From Alicyclobacillus pomorum DSM 14955 (GTDB lineage: Bacteria > Bacillota > Bacilli > Alicyclobacillales > Alicyclobacillaceae), in contig NZ_AXAR01000002.1 of the NCBI RefSeq assembly GCF_000472905.1, positions 124,001 to 188,000 on the forward strand: a stretch of DNA of 64,000 nucleotides. Reading direction: 5' to 3'. This document shows, one piece after another, positions 8,503 through 17,652 of the stretch (within the stretch, counting starts at the first letter, position 1; every line of letters starts with the position of its first letter). The notes under the pieces were generated by a model. That model saw nothing but the letters and a program-made list of their open reading frames with translations, had not been told where the DNA came from and searched no databases. Position numbers and translations under genes: made by a program.

Positions 8503-8754
8503 TCACAGCCCGTGCGCCGTGATGCTGTCCCAGCAGTCGCGACAGATGTGCTTTTCTTTGAAGACCCGAATGGTTTCGGAAGGATTCTGACAAAACACGC
8601 ACCTCGGTACAAATTTCTGTAAGATGATGGTGTCGCTGTCTACCAGAATCTCAATGTCGTCATCTACATTGATGGAATATTTCTTGCGCAACTCTTTGGG
8701 TATCACAATCCGCCCGAGTTGGTCCAGTTTTCGCACGACGCCAATGGCGCGCAT
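8503..8754 (-). CDS. AbrB/SpoVT-type transition-state regulator with a four-cysteine tail
   Basis: An 83-residue swapped-hairpin DNA-binding protein; the N-terminal half (GVVRKLDQLGRIVIPKELRK) is nearly the AbrB consensus. The C-terminal half carries C52xxC55 and C71xxC74, which could bind zinc; Bacillus subtilis AbrB lacks this. ATG at 8754 is preferred over 8760 since the GGGGG site is 6 bases before it. A Spo0A-box-like TGTCGAT (6 of 7 matches) lies upstream at 8815-8821. Relatives repress stationary-phase and sporulation genes during growth; which targets this one has cannot be seen here. Confidence 0.85.
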   Translation of the reverse strand: MRAIGVVRKLDQLGRIVIPKELRKKYSINVDDDIEILVDSDTIILQKFVPRCVFCQNPSETIRVFKEKHICRDCWDSITAHGL

Positions 8755-8873
8755 ACTCATCCCCCTTCAAACACCGCGTTATCTCTGATTTATCTGTCAT
8801 ATTTCTGGATTTTCTGTCGATTTCCTTCTGAGAAATTCCAATAAAGTGAGGAATATTCAACGTTTTCTATTGA

Positions 8874-8917
8874 CAGTCAGCGCTTGGCCCCGCGAAGCGC
8901 CAGGTGGGCGCTGACTG
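8874..8917 (-). repeat. Nested inverted repeat between ywzB-type and abrB-type genes
   Basis: A perfect 10-bp inverted repeat, CAGTCAGCGC (8874-8883) and GCGCTGACTG (8908-8917), encloses shorter alternative stems (GCGCTT/AAGCGC and GCGCC/GGCGC). It lies just after the ywzB-type stop codon in the direction of transcription. There is no T run, so it is at best a weak terminator. Confidence 0.5.
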
Positions 8918-8922
8918 GACGA

Positions 8923-9174
8923 TTATAAGAGGGCGCGGAGGGCTTGACCTGCCAGCAAATAGGCAGCCGCGGTGCTGGCAATGAAGAAGCCGCCAATCAT
9001 GGCGAGGATAAAACGGAGCATGCGGGTCTGGTGCCCGATGGGATCGAACACGATTTTATCCCACTTCAACACCCCAAGTGCTTGCCACGTGATATATGTC
9101 CCGCCAAGAAACGCGATGATAAAGATGGCGCCGGCGGCGGCAAGCATCACGGTACTGGTAGTCACATCGTTCAC
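8923..9174 (-). CDS. YwzB/DUF1146 family membrane protein
   Basis: An 83-residue protein with two hydrophobic segments (TVMLAAAGAIFIIAFLGGTY and MIGGFFIASTAAAYLLAG) separated by a short basic loop containing WDKIVFDP and QTRMLRFILA, as in the DUF1146 family that often lies near the ATP synthase or complex I genes of Bacilli. GTG at 9174 has GGAGG 8 bases upstream. It is separated from nuoN by a terminator. Function unknown. Confidence 0.75.
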   Translation of the reverse strand: MNDVTTSTVMLAAAGAIFIIAFLGGTYITWQALGVLKWDKIVFDPIGHQTRMLRFILAMIGGFFIASTAAAYLLAGQALRALL

Positions 9175-9192
9175 TGCCGCTTCCTCCTTCAT

Positions 9193-9242
9193 AAAAACGC
9201 CTCACAGAAGGGCCCAGGCCATCCGATGGAGCCCTCTGTGAG
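9193..9242 (-). terminator. Terminator of the complex I operon
   Basis: On the minus strand a long stem (CTCACAGAGGGC with GCCCTTCTGTGAG) is followed by GCGTTTTT. It lies about 30 bases beyond the nuoN stop codon, closing the operon that begins with nuoA. Because of its position, the following ywzB-type gene must rely on readthrough or its own promoter. Confidence 0.8.
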
Positions 9243-9272
9243 ACGAAACTGACCGACTTAGACATCGTTATT

Positions 9273-10751
9273 TTACGCCAATTTAGCCAATGCGTGAAGT
9301 AAAGTCGCAGGCACCACGCCAAGAATCAGAGTCCCCAGCACGCAGAGCCCGAGCAGCGTGTTCATGATGCCGCTGGGGCGAATGAGGACGCTGTCCTTGG
9401 CCTCGCTCTTCTGGTAGATCTTGCGGATCCAGCCGAAATAGTAGAAGAACGACACAACGCTCGTGAGAAAGAGCAGTACACCGAGCCACGCTTGATGCAA
9501 GTGAATGGTGTCGGCGAAGATGTAGAACTTCCCGACAAATCCAGCAGTCAGCGGCATACCTGCGAGGCCGAGTAGAAAAATAGTCAGCGCGCCGGCGAGC
9601 CAAGGTGACCGCTGATACAGCCCGAGAAGCGCGTCCGAGTCACCGGAGTTGCGAGCGTGCGAGACCACGTGCACGATGGCAAACGCCCCAACGGTGGTGA
9701 ACGTGTACGCGAACAGGTAGAACGTGATGCTGTTCACGAGTGAGGTCCAATCCACCACGTTGTTCTCGTTGAACATGGTGAACGGAATCAGGACGTACCC
9801 TGCTTGCGCGACGCTGGAGAACGCAAGTAGCCGCTTCATGTTGCGTTGCGGTAGGGCAATCAAGTTACCGACCAACATGCTGGCCACAGCGAGAAGACTC
9901 GCCAGGTAGAACATGTTGGAGCCAGACACGGAAAACACATAGAGCATCATCCGGAGCAGCATCCCGAACACTGCCGTCTTGGATAGCGTGGACAGAAACG
10001 CGCTGATGGGTGTCGGCGCGCCGTCGTACGTGTCCGGCGTCCACATGTGGAATGGCACCAACGACAGCTTGAAGCCCAATCCTCCGAGAATCAGCACAAA
10101 GGCAAGGACGGTCACCGCGGGATATTGTGCGAATAGGGACGCACCACTCGTGAGTGTCTGCTTGGAGAACAGTTCGCCCAGGTTGGTCGTCCCGCTGAGC
10201 CCGTAGATGAAGGAGAGCCCGTAGAGGAGCACAGCCGATCCGATACTCCCCATCAACAGGTACTTGATGCCGCCTTCCACGGAGCGTGTTGACTTCGTCC
10301 GCAGCGCGGCTAGGATGTAACTGGAGACGGAGAGCAGTTCCAGGCCGACGTACAGCGTCACCATGTCCACGGATGAGACCATGGCCAGGGCGCCGACAAC
10401 GGCGAACAGGATTAGGTACGTGTGTTCAGAGGCCACCTTCACCTGCGCGGCGTAATCATACGTGAACAGGAAGACCAACAGCGCCGTGATGAGAATGAGC
10501 AGCGTGAACATGGTGGCGATGATATCGTTCTGCACCGTCGCGAGGACCGCCTGCGGCTTTGCGTAGAAGTGCCAGATGGCGACCACCAAGGCTGCAACTA
10601 CGCCGAGCATGCTAAGACCGTGCAGCCAGCGCTTGTCCTCGGATTTGAACACAAATTCTAAAATCATCACCACAAACGCCGCAACAGTGAGGGTAATCAT
10701 GGGACCCATGGCAGACCAGTATGGTTGATGTAGTGCGTCCAGATTCGGCAT
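9273..10751 (-). CDS. nuoN: NADH-quinone oxidoreductase subunit N
   Basis: Proton-pumping antiporter-like membrane subunit of complex I. The 492-residue protein has about 14 predicted membrane helices and the proton-channel motifs around SSVDMVTLYVGLELLSVSSY (key glutamate), GFKLSLVPFHMWTPDTYDG and LAFSSVAQAGY. ATG at 10751 has a G-rich site 7 bases upstream, overlapping the nuoM stop. It is the last gene of the nuo operon. Confidence 0.95.
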   Translation of the reverse strand: MPNLDALHQPYWSAMGPMITLTVAAFVVMILEFVFKSEDKRWLHGLSMLGVVAALVVAIWHFYAKPQAVLATVQNDIIATMFTLLILITALLVFLFTYDYAAQVKVASEHTYLILFAVVGALAMVSSVDMVTLYVGLELLSVSSYILAALRTKSTRSVEGGIKYLLMGSIGSAVLLYGLSFIYGLSGTTNLGELFSKQTLTSGASLFAQYPAVTVLAFVLILGGLGFKLSLVPFHMWTPDTYDGAPTPISAFLSTLSKTAVFGMLLRMMLYVFSVSGSNMFYLASLLAVASMLVGNLIALPQRNMKRLLAFSSVAQAGYVLIPFTMFNENNVVDWTSLVNSITFYLFAYTFTTVGAFAIVHVVSHARNSGDSDALLGLYQRSPWLAGALTIFLLGLAGMPLTAGFVGKFYIFADTIHLHQAWLGVLLFLTSVVSFFYYFGWIRKIYQKSEAKDSVLIRPSGIMNTLLGLCVLGTLILGVVPATLLHALAKLA

Positions 10752-10755
10752 CGAC

Positions 10756-12315
10756 TTACCCCCCAATCCTCATCAAGGCGTTTACGGACAGGCCAAACAG
10801 TTCCCCAATGACCTTGGGGTCAATTCCAATGAAGAGTACCAGCGCCGTCAATACAAGGGCCGGAACATATTCGCGCGGTGTCGCGTCCACCAGTTCACCG
10901 TACCTTGGGTCGAGCGGGCCGAACGTCGTTTTCTGCATCGCGTAGAGTAGGTACACCGCCGACAGGATAACCCCCAACACGCCGACAAACGAGATGACCG
11001 GATAGGTGTCAAAGCCTCCGATAAACGCCTGGACTTCACTGATAAAGCCGCTCGTGAGCGGCAAACCGAGAGAGCCCAGCGCAGCCACCAGCAAGAATCC
11101 GGACAGCATCGGCAGACTGCGCGACAGTCCGCCCAGTGCCGGGATGCGGCTGGTCTCAGTTCGGTCCTTAATGGCGCCGACCAGGAAAAACAAAAGCGCT
11201 GTCAAGAGACCGGACGACACCATCATGAACATCGCCCCCTGCAGACCGACGGCGTTGAGCGCGGCAATCCCGAGCAGAACGAGTCCCATGTGGCTGATGC
11301 TGCCAAACGCGATGAGGCGCCGCCAATCCGTTTGAGCCCACGCGGCAAAGGCGCCGTACAGGATGTTGATGGCGCCGAACACGGCAATCAACACGCCGTA
11401 TTGGCGTACTTCCCCAGGCAATAATCCAACGCCGAAGCGAAGCAGTATGTACGCGCCGGTCTTGGTTAGGACTCCACCGAGCATCATGCTCGTTGGCGTA
11501 TCGGCAGATTCGTGCGCCGTCGGCAACCACGTGTGAAACGGAACAAACGCTTCTTCAATAAAGACAGCAAGCAACAGGAACAAGAACAGCCAACTGCGCG
11601 CGTGGCTGGAGAACGCTTGCGTGGACACGGTGTGCATCACGTTGGTCAACGTCGGGATATCAAAACTGAGTCCCGTGCCGGACAGCGTGGCCGCTTGCTG
11701 AGATCCGTAGGCGCCAGCTGCGCCGTATGCGATTCCGACCAACGCCACCAACAGCGCGACCGTCGCCAGCCCCCGGTAGAGGAGGAACTTGAACGCCGCG
11801 GACTGGCGACGTTCTTCCCCGAAGATGTAGATGAGGAAGAACATTGCAAACAGCGTGATTTCCAGTGCGGCGATAAACGTGAACAGGTCCAGCGCACAGA
11901 AGACGCCGAGCAGGCCTGCAGTCACCAACGAGATCCAGAAGTAGTACTCTCTCGTTCGCTCTACCGAGCGCTTGGCCGCGACAATGGCCAGCAGCGAAAT
12001 CAATGAGGTCAACGCGAGTAGCGGCAGCGACAACCCGTCCACGCCGAACGACAGACCAATGATGAGATTGCCTGGCCCATTCGGGTTGGCACCGTGCCAC
12101 AAGCTCGGCAGCGTAAACCAGTAGAGTGCCGTGACGTGCTGGAAGCCTGTGATGTTGTATTGGAACTGGTCCCAGGCGACAGCGGTGAGCACCAGGGCTG
12201 CGGCGGATCCTAAGAACGCCAGCCCGCGGTGCACAGCGGCGCCGAGCCTAGGCACCAGCAGGATGACGAGCCCTGCAATCAGAGGTGCTACGACCAGCCA
12301 GAATACGAGGCCCAT
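10756..12315 (-). CDS. nuoM: NADH-quinone oxidoreductase subunit M
   Basis: Second of three antiporter-like proton-pumping subunits. The 519-residue protein shows the conserved FVPFHTWLPTAHESADTPTS loop and GSISHMGLVLLGIAALN, with a glutamate in the helix 5 region (IAALEITLFAMFFLI). ATG at 12315 directly follows the nuoL stop (one base between), with GGAGG 11 bases upstream, implying coupled translation. Confidence 0.95.
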   Translation of the reverse strand: MGLVFWLVVAPLIAGLVILLVPRLGAAVHRGLAFLGSAAALVLTAVAWDQFQYNITGFQHVTALYWFTLPSLWHGANPNGPGNLIIGLSFGVDGLSLPLLALTSLISLLAIVAAKRSVERTREYYFWISLVTAGLLGVFCALDLFTFIAALEITLFAMFFLIYIFGEERRQSAAFKFLLYRGLATVALLVALVGIAYGAAGAYGSQQAATLSGTGLSFDIPTLTNVMHTVSTQAFSSHARSWLFLFLLLAVFIEEAFVPFHTWLPTAHESADTPTSMMLGGVLTKTGAYILLRFGVGLLPGEVRQYGVLIAVFGAINILYGAFAAWAQTDWRRLIAFGSISHMGLVLLGIAALNAVGLQGAMFMMVSSGLLTALLFFLVGAIKDRTETSRIPALGGLSRSLPMLSGFLLVAALGSLGLPLTSGFISEVQAFIGGFDTYPVISFVGVLGVILSAVYLLYAMQKTTFGPLDPRYGELVDATPREYVPALVLTALVLFIGIDPKVIGELFGLSVNALMRIGG

Positions 12316-12316
12316 G

Positions 12317-14212
12317 CTAGAACACACCTCCTACGCGGTACATCGCAATGGCGAGGATAATGAACAGGCCAAACCCTGCCACGACGCCGTACGTTTGAAC
12401 CTGCCCCGTTTGCGTGTACTTGAGGCCAAGGCCCAGGTAGTAGACGACCCTGCCCACCAGTTTCACGATGGCATCCACAATGTACCGATCCACACCGTCC
12501 ACGATGGCCGCCATGACTTTGCCGCCTCCGACAACCACCGCGCCGTAGATCTCATCGAAGAAGAACTTCCGGTACGAAAGCTGGTACAGAAATCCAAATC
12601 CTCGGGCCAGCCTCTCGGGCTTCACCAGCGGGCGCCAGTAGAGGATGGCTGCCAACAGGATGCCAAGTAGCGCAATGACGACGCTCAGGGCCATCAAGGG
12701 GACGTTCTCGCTGTAGGTGACGCCCACCGCGCCATCCGCCAACAGGTACTTCTCCAGCCCGTTTCCATTCAACGGCGTGTTGAAGAACCCGCCAACCGTG
12801 GCCAGAACAGCCAGCACCACGAGCGGAAGGTTCATCACCCACCCGCCTTCATGTGCGTTCTCGTACTTTGCTGGATTCCGCGGCTCCCCGGTGAATGTCA
12901 GGAAAAACACGCGGAAAATGTAGAACGCTGTGCAGAACGCGGCAACCAGCGCAAAGACGTAGAGCACTGTGTGTCCACTTTGCAGCGTCGCACTCATGAT
13001 GTCGTCCTTGGACCAAAATCCCGCAAACGGAACAATGCCCGCAAGTGCCAGGGCTCCGGCCAGAAACGTCCACGTGGTGAGCGGCAGTTTCTTGTGCAGC
13101 CCCCCCATCTCGAACAAGTCCTGGGTGTGAACGGCGTGGATGACGGAGCCAGCCGCCAAAAACAGGAGCGCCTTAAAAAAGGCGTGCGTCATCAGGTGGA
13201 AGACACCGTATGCGTACGCGCCGACGCCGAGCGCCATCATCATGTAGCCGAGCTGCGAGATGGTCGAGTACGCAATGACGCGCTTGATGTCGCGCTGGGT
13301 GAGCGCAATCAAGGCCCCCAGCAGTGCGGTGATACCGCCAATCCAGGCGACCGTCGTCAGTGCCGCGGGACTCGCTTGAAACAGCGGGTACGCTCGCGCC
13401 ACGAGGTACACGCCGGCCGCAACCATGGTCGCCGCGTGAATCAACGCGGAGACCGGCGTTGGGCCTTCCATTGCGTCCGGCAACCAGACGTGAAGCGGGA
13501 ACTGTGCCGATTTCCCGATGGCGCCGACAAAGATGAGGATGGCCGTCAACGTCACCAAGGCTTGCCCGGAAATCCACCCCAAGGTCAGTTTGTGAGCGGC
13601 AGCCGCGACGAAAATGGTGTTGTAGTCGAAGGATCCACTGGCCAAGAACAGCAGAATGATACCCGCGAACAAGCCGACGTCGCCGATGCGCGTGACGATG
13701 AACGACTTTTTGGCTGCGAGCGCCGCTTCGGGTTTGAAGTACCAGAACCCGACCAGGAGGTACGAGCACAGGCCGACCATTTCCCAGAAAATGTATAGTT
13801 GAAGGAAATTTGGCGAAATGACCAATGCCAGCATGGAGAAGACGAACAAGTTCAGGTATTGGTAAAACACTGCAAATCGGTCATCGTGGTGCATGTAGCC
13901 TTTGGAAAACAGGAGCACCAACGTGCTGACCAGGGTGACGACAACCAGCATCAGAGCGTTGAGGTGCGTGACTTCAAACCCGACGCTGATGGACCGAGAG
14001 CCCACTGTCAGCCAGTGGAAGGTGTAGGCTGCGACCTGGTCTGGATTCGACCCAACAGCGCGAAACACCGCCACGCTGACAAGGAATGAGAGGAACGTAA
14101 GCACGACGGAAACGCCGGTGACGATGCCTTCGGGGGCACGCCGCCCGAGACAGAGCAGGAATATGTACGCCACAAGCGGCAACAGTGGAACGAGCCATGC
14201 GTATGCAACCAT
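12317..14212 (-). CDS. nuoL: NADH-quinone oxidoreductase subunit L
   Basis: Largest proton-pumping subunit, carrying the lateral helix. The 631-residue protein shows FVGAIGKSAQFPLHVWLPDA, PTPVSALIHAATMVAAGVYL and STISQLGYMMMALGVGAYAY, classic NuoL motifs, and ends with the long amphipathic and anchor helices. ATG at 14212 has GGGG upstream. The family usually has 600-650 residues. Confidence 0.95.
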   Translation of the reverse strand: MVAYAWLVPLLPLVAYIFLLCLGRRAPEGIVTGVSVVLTFLSFLVSVAVFRAVGSNPDQVAAYTFHWLTVGSRSISVGFEVTHLNALMLVVVTLVSTLVLLFSKGYMHHDDRFAVFYQYLNLFVFSMLALVISPNFLQLYIFWEMVGLCSYLLVGFWYFKPEAALAAKKSFIVTRIGDVGLFAGIILLFLASGSFDYNTIFVAAAAHKLTLGWISGQALVTLTAILIFVGAIGKSAQFPLHVWLPDAMEGPTPVSALIHAATMVAAGVYLVARAYPLFQASPAALTTVAWIGGITALLGALIALTQRDIKRVIAYSTISQLGYMMMALGVGAYAYGVFHLMTHAFFKALLFLAAGSVIHAVHTQDLFEMGGLHKKLPLTTWTFLAGALALAGIVPFAGFWSKDDIMSATLQSGHTVLYVFALVAAFCTAFYIFRVFFLTFTGEPRNPAKYENAHEGGWVMNLPLVVLAVLATVGGFFNTPLNGNGLEKYLLADGAVGVTYSENVPLMALSVVIALLGILLAAILYWRPLVKPERLARGFGFLYQLSYRKFFFDEIYGAVVVGGGKVMAAIVDGVDRYIVDAIVKLVGRVVYYLGLGLKYTQTGQVQTYGVVAGFGLFIILAIAMYRVGGVF

Positions 14213-14224
14213 CGAATCACCCCT

Positions 14225-14554
14225 TTACCACTTGTGGACGTCGAGATCCTTGACTTCGCTCGTCTTGCGCAGCCGGAAAATGGCCAGCAACAGCGCTAAG
14301 CCGACGGCAATCTCTGCGGCTGCGACCGTAATGGTGAACAGTGAAAAGATCTGCCCGTTCAAACTCGGTTTATCGCTCAACTTTGAGAATGCAACCAGGT
14401 TGATGTTCGCCGCATTCAGCATCAGTTCGATAGACACCAGCACAATGATGAGGTTGCGTTTGGTCAGCGCCCCGTAGAGCCCGATGCAAAAGAGAATCGC
14501 TGCCAGCGCGAGGACAGAACCGGTTGGAATCGGAAACGGCGCCCCTCCAGCCAC
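14225..14554 (-). CDS. nuoK: NADH-quinone oxidoreductase subunit K
   Basis: A 109-residue membrane subunit with three helices; the glutamates in [18 protein letters not shown] and in [17 protein letters not shown] are the conserved proton-path residues of NuoK. GTG at 14554 was chosen because AGGAGG lies 9 bases upstream and it begins one base after the nuoJ stop. The usual family size of 100-110 residues supports this start. Confidence 0.94.
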   Translation of the reverse strand: MAGGAPFPIPTGSVLALAAILFCIGLYGALTKRNLIIVLVSIELMLNAANINLVAFSKLSDKPSLNGQIFSLFTITVAAAEIAVGLALLLAIFRLRKTSEVKDLDVHKW

Positions 14555-14555
14555 C

Positions 14556-15071
14556 TTACTCGTCCTCCTTTCGATGTTGCGCGAGAATGACTGCCCCAAC
14601 GAGCGCGACAATGAGCAACAGCGACACCAGTTCAAACGGAATCGCGTACTGCTTGAAGAGTGCCATGCCGATGGCGACCGGATTGCTGTTCCCGCCGTTG
14701 ACGTCGACCGACGTGTCCGGCTGTGGCCAGGGTGTGGATCGGATGACGAGAAGAATGAGTATCCCGAGCAGGATACAGCCTACGGCGCTTGCCACATTCC
14801 GTGCATTCCATTGGAACGGTGGCTCTGTCGCTTCGTGGTTGGTCAGCATGATGGCAAACATCATCAAAATGGTGATGGCACCCGCGTAAATCAGAATTTG
14901 CGCGACGCCCACAAACTCCGCGCCAAGCAGCAGGTAGATGGCCGCGCACCCCACGAACACGCCGCCGATGGCGAGCGCCATGTAGATGACCTTGCGAAAG
15001 CTCAGCATGAGTACCGCGCAGCCCAAGATGCACAACGAGATGACGTAGAAGGCAATCAGTGGCCCACTCAA
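14556..15071 (-). CDS. nuoJ: NADH-quinone oxidoreductase subunit J
   Basis: A 171-residue membrane subunit with five predicted helices and the conserved [20 protein letters not shown]-like region (here [20 protein letters not shown] followed by YAGAI). The TTG start at 15071 overlaps the nuoI stop by 4 bases and has GGGG about 9 bases upstream, so coupling with nuoI is likely. Confidence 0.93.
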   Translation of the reverse strand: MSGPLIAFYVISLCILGCAVLMLSFRKVIYMALAIGGVFVGCAAIYLLLGAEFVGVAQILIYAGAITILMMFAIMLTNHEATEPPFQWNARNVASAVGCILLGILILLVIRSTPWPQPDTSVDVNGGNSNPVAIGMALFKQYAIPFELVSLLLIVALVGAVILAQHRKEDE

Positions 15072-15508
15072 TCGGCTTCACCCCTAGCGCGTTCAAATCT
15101 ATCGGGGTGCGCCTGCTCGTACTTCAACTGGTTGTCGTGCAACCAGTGCATATCGAGGTACAAATCGTCTCGCGAGTACTTGGCCATCTCAAACGTATCC
15201 GACATGAGCACCGCTTCGGTCGGGCACACCTCCGTGCACAGGTCGCAGAGAATGCAAATGTCGAAGTTGATGTCAAAGGTGTGGATTTTCATTTTCTTGT
15301 TTTCATCCCGCTCGCCCGACAGAGAAATGCAACTGGTGGGACAGATGCGCGCGCATTGGTTGCACGCAATGCAAAGCTCCGGGATGAAGCGATGAACGCC
15401 TCGAAAGCGCTCCGGCCACTCCGGCTTCACGTCGGGGTACTGCAGGGTGACCTTCTTTTTGGGCAGTTGACGCAGCGTGACGCTGAGTCCTTTCAGGAAA
15501 CCAATCAT
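15068..15508 (-). CDS. nuoI: NADH-quinone oxidoreductase subunit I (two 4Fe-4S clusters)
   Basis: A 146-residue iron-sulfur protein carrying two classic CxxCxxCxxxCP motifs, CIACNQCARICP and CILCDLCTEVCP, that form the N6a and N6b clusters passing electrons to NuoB. It is near the short end for the family. Start ATG at 15508, with a GGGTGAAACC stretch upstream. Confidence 0.95.
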   Translation of the reverse strand: MIGFLKGLSVTLRQLPKKKVTLQYPDVKPEWPERFRGVHRFIPELCIACNQCARICPTSCISLSGERDENKKMKIHTFDINFDICILCDLCTEVCPTEAVLMSDTFEMAKYSRDDLYLDMHWLHDNQLKYEQAHPDRFERARGEAD

Positions 15509-15532
15509 GGTTTCACCCCATTCCTCCCGTGT

Positions 15533-16522
15533 TTACCAAATCGCCTTCACGACGCCTGTGAGTACGAGGTTGACAAGCGCCAGCGGCAACAAGACTTTCC
15601 AGCTGAACGTCATCAGCTGGTCCACGCGGAATCGCGGCAGCGTGGCCTGCAGCCAGAACTGAAAGAAGATGTACAGGAACACCTTGATGGCAAACCACAG
15701 CCAACCCGGCAGGAGCGGGCCACTCCAACCACCGAGGAACAAGGTGGCACACAGGCCAGCCATGGCAAACAAGTACATGTACTCCGTGAGCATGAAGAAC
15801 GCGAACCGAAAACCGGTGTACTCCACGTGGTACCCTGCCACCAATTCCGATTCGGCTTCCGGCAAGTCAAACGGCGTCCGGTTCAGTTCCGCAGTCGACG
15901 CAATGAGAAAGACGATAAAGCCGAGAATTTGCGGGATAACATTCCACAGTCCGGCGTGCTGTTGCGCGAGCACAATGTCGTTGAGGTTGAGCGACCCAGC
16001 CATCAGGACCACACCAACCAGCGACAGTCCAAGAGGGATTTCGTACGAAAGCATCTGCGCCGCGCTCCGCATGCCGCCAATCAGGGCGTACTTGTTGTTG
16101 GACGCCCACCCAGCGAGCATCACGCCGTGTATGGTGATGGCGGACAACGCGAGGTAGAAAAGCACACCGATGCCGAGGTTTGCTGTAAACACGTTGTGCG
16201 CACTGAACGGAATCACAGCCATCACCGTAAAGGAAGGTACAAACGCAATGATGGGTGCCAGCATAAACAACGCCCTGTCCGCCTTGGCGGGAACGACGTC
16301 TTCCTTGATGAGGAGTTTCAGAACGTCCGCAATGGTCTGGAACAGACCCAACGGTCCGACGCGGTTGGGCCCGATGCGCAGTTGCATCCAGCCGAGAATC
16401 CTTCGCTGCACATAGATGGTATACGTCACGACCCCCAGCGCGAGCAGGAGGATGACCACCGCACCGATGAGCATCGCGATGACTGACGGTACCGTCAGCG
16501 GTTGGCTGCGCCAATCCCACAT
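15533..16522 (-). CDS. nuoH: NADH-quinone oxidoreductase subunit H
   Basis: A 329-residue membrane subunit next to the quinone chamber. It shows RIGPNRVGPLGLFQTIADVL, the LGVGVLFYLA-type region and the conserved glutamate-rich loop FDLPEAESELVAGYHVEY. Its ATG shares one base with the nuoD stop (TGATG), indicating coupled translation. Confidence 0.95.
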   Translation of the reverse strand: MWDWRSQPLTVPSVIAMLIGAVVILLLALGVVTYTIYVQRRILGWMQLRIGPNRVGPLGLFQTIADVLKLLIKEDVVPAKADRALFMLAPIIAFVPSFTVMAVIPFSAHNVFTANLGIGVLFYLALSAITIHGVMLAGWASNNKYALIGGMRSAAQMLSYEIPLGLSLVGVVLMAGSLNLNDIVLAQQHAGLWNVIPQILGFIVFLIASTAELNRTPFDLPEAESELVAGYHVEYTGFRFAFFMLTEYMYLFAMAGLCATLFLGGWSGPLLPGWLWFAIKVFLYIFFQFWLQATLPRFRVDQLMTFSWKVLLPLALVNLVLTGVVKAIW

Positions 16523-17646
16523 CAGGCGTCCACCTCCCCAAGCACGATGTCCACGGCACCCAAAATGGCGATGACATTCGCGATGCTTTGGCCGCGCAAC
16601 AACTCCGGCAGCAACTGCAAGTTGATGAACGAAGGCTTCCGGATCTTCAAGCGATAGGGCTTGTCTTTTCCTTCGCTGACGATGTAGAAGCCGAGTTCCC
16701 CACGGGCGCCTTCAATGCCGCTGTAGTACTCGCCGGCAGGCACGCGGATCATCTTCGGCACCTTCCCCAGCACCGGACCGGAGGACGGGATACTTTTCAG
16801 TGCCTGTTCCACAATCCGCAGGGACTCCTTGATTTCCAGCAGATGCAGGTAATAGCGGTCAAAGCAGTCACCATTTTGCCCGACCGGGATGTCAAAATCA
16901 AAGCGGTCGTAGATGCTGTACGGTTTCTTGCGGCGCAGATCCCACGGGTATCCTGTGGACCTCAGGTTGATGCCACTCAGGCCGTAGGCCAGTGCGGTTT
17001 CTGTATCAAACCTGCCGATGCCGCGCGTGCGCGCCAGGAAGATCTCGTTGCCCGTAATCAATTCGTCGTACATGTGAAACTTCTGCTTGAGGTACTGGAC
17101 GAAGTCCGCGACCTTTTCAAGCCATCCCGGAGGCGCGTCCCATTTCACGCCGCCCACACGCATGTAGTTGTACGTGAGCCGTGCACCACAGATTTCATTG
17201 AACAGCTGAACAATTTGTTCCCTGTCTGCGAATACGTACAGGAACGGGCTCATGGCGCCGAGGTCCAACAGATAGGCGCCGATGAACATCAGGTGCGACG
17301 CCACGCGCTGCATCTCCATGACAATCACGCGTAGGTACTCGGCCCGTTCAGGAACTTCTAGGTCCATCGCCTGCTCAATCGTGTGGCACAGCGCATAGTT
17401 GTTCAGCATGGCGGCCAAGTAATCGAGGCGATCCGTGTACGGTATGATTTGCGTGTACTGCAAATCCTCCGCCAGTTTCTCCGTGCCGCGATGTAAGTAG
17501 CCAATGACCGGTTCCACATCCGTGATGGTCTCGCCGTTGATTTTCACGAGCAGCCGGAGCACGCCGTGCGTGCTTGGGTGCTGCGGTCCGAGATTCAGCA
17601 ACATCTCTTCGGTGCGGACCTGATCTTTCTCGTCAATGAGTGACAC
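16522..17646 (-). CDS. nuoD: NADH-quinone oxidoreductase subunit D (49 kDa)
   Basis: A 374-residue hydrogenase-derived subunit forming the quinone site with NuoB. It has the signature LNLGPQHPSTHGVLRLLV and YLHRGTEKLAED, and the C-terminal LGEVDA. The start is GTG at 17646, seven bases after the nuoC stop, with GGGAGG 11 bases upstream. NuoC and NuoD are separate here, unlike the fused enterobacterial form. Confidence 0.95.
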   Translation of the reverse strand: MSLIDEKDQVRTEEMLLNLGPQHPSTHGVLRLLVKINGETITDVEPVIGYLHRGTEKLAEDLQYTQIIPYTDRLDYLAAMLNNYALCHTIEQAMDLEVPERAEYLRVIVMEMQRVASHLMFIGAYLLDLGAMSPFLYVFADREQIVQLFNEICGARLTYNYMRVGGVKWDAPPGWLEKVADFVQYLKQKFHMYDELITGNEIFLARTRGIGRFDTETALAYGLSGINLRSTGYPWDLRRKKPYSIYDRFDFDIPVGQNGDCFDRYYLHLLEIKESLRIVEQALKSIPSSGPVLGKVPKMIRVPAGEYYSGIEGARGELGFYIVSEGKDKPYRLKIRKPSFINLQLLPELLRGQSIANVIAILGAVDIVLGEVDA

Positions 17647-17652
17647 TGGGCA

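Noticed and set aside
12851-13798. Plus-strand open frame of 315 codons opposite nuoL
   Set aside because: Composition is that of a frame-shifted shadow (Arg, His, Gln rich), it lacks a ribosome site, and nuoL on the other strand is certain.
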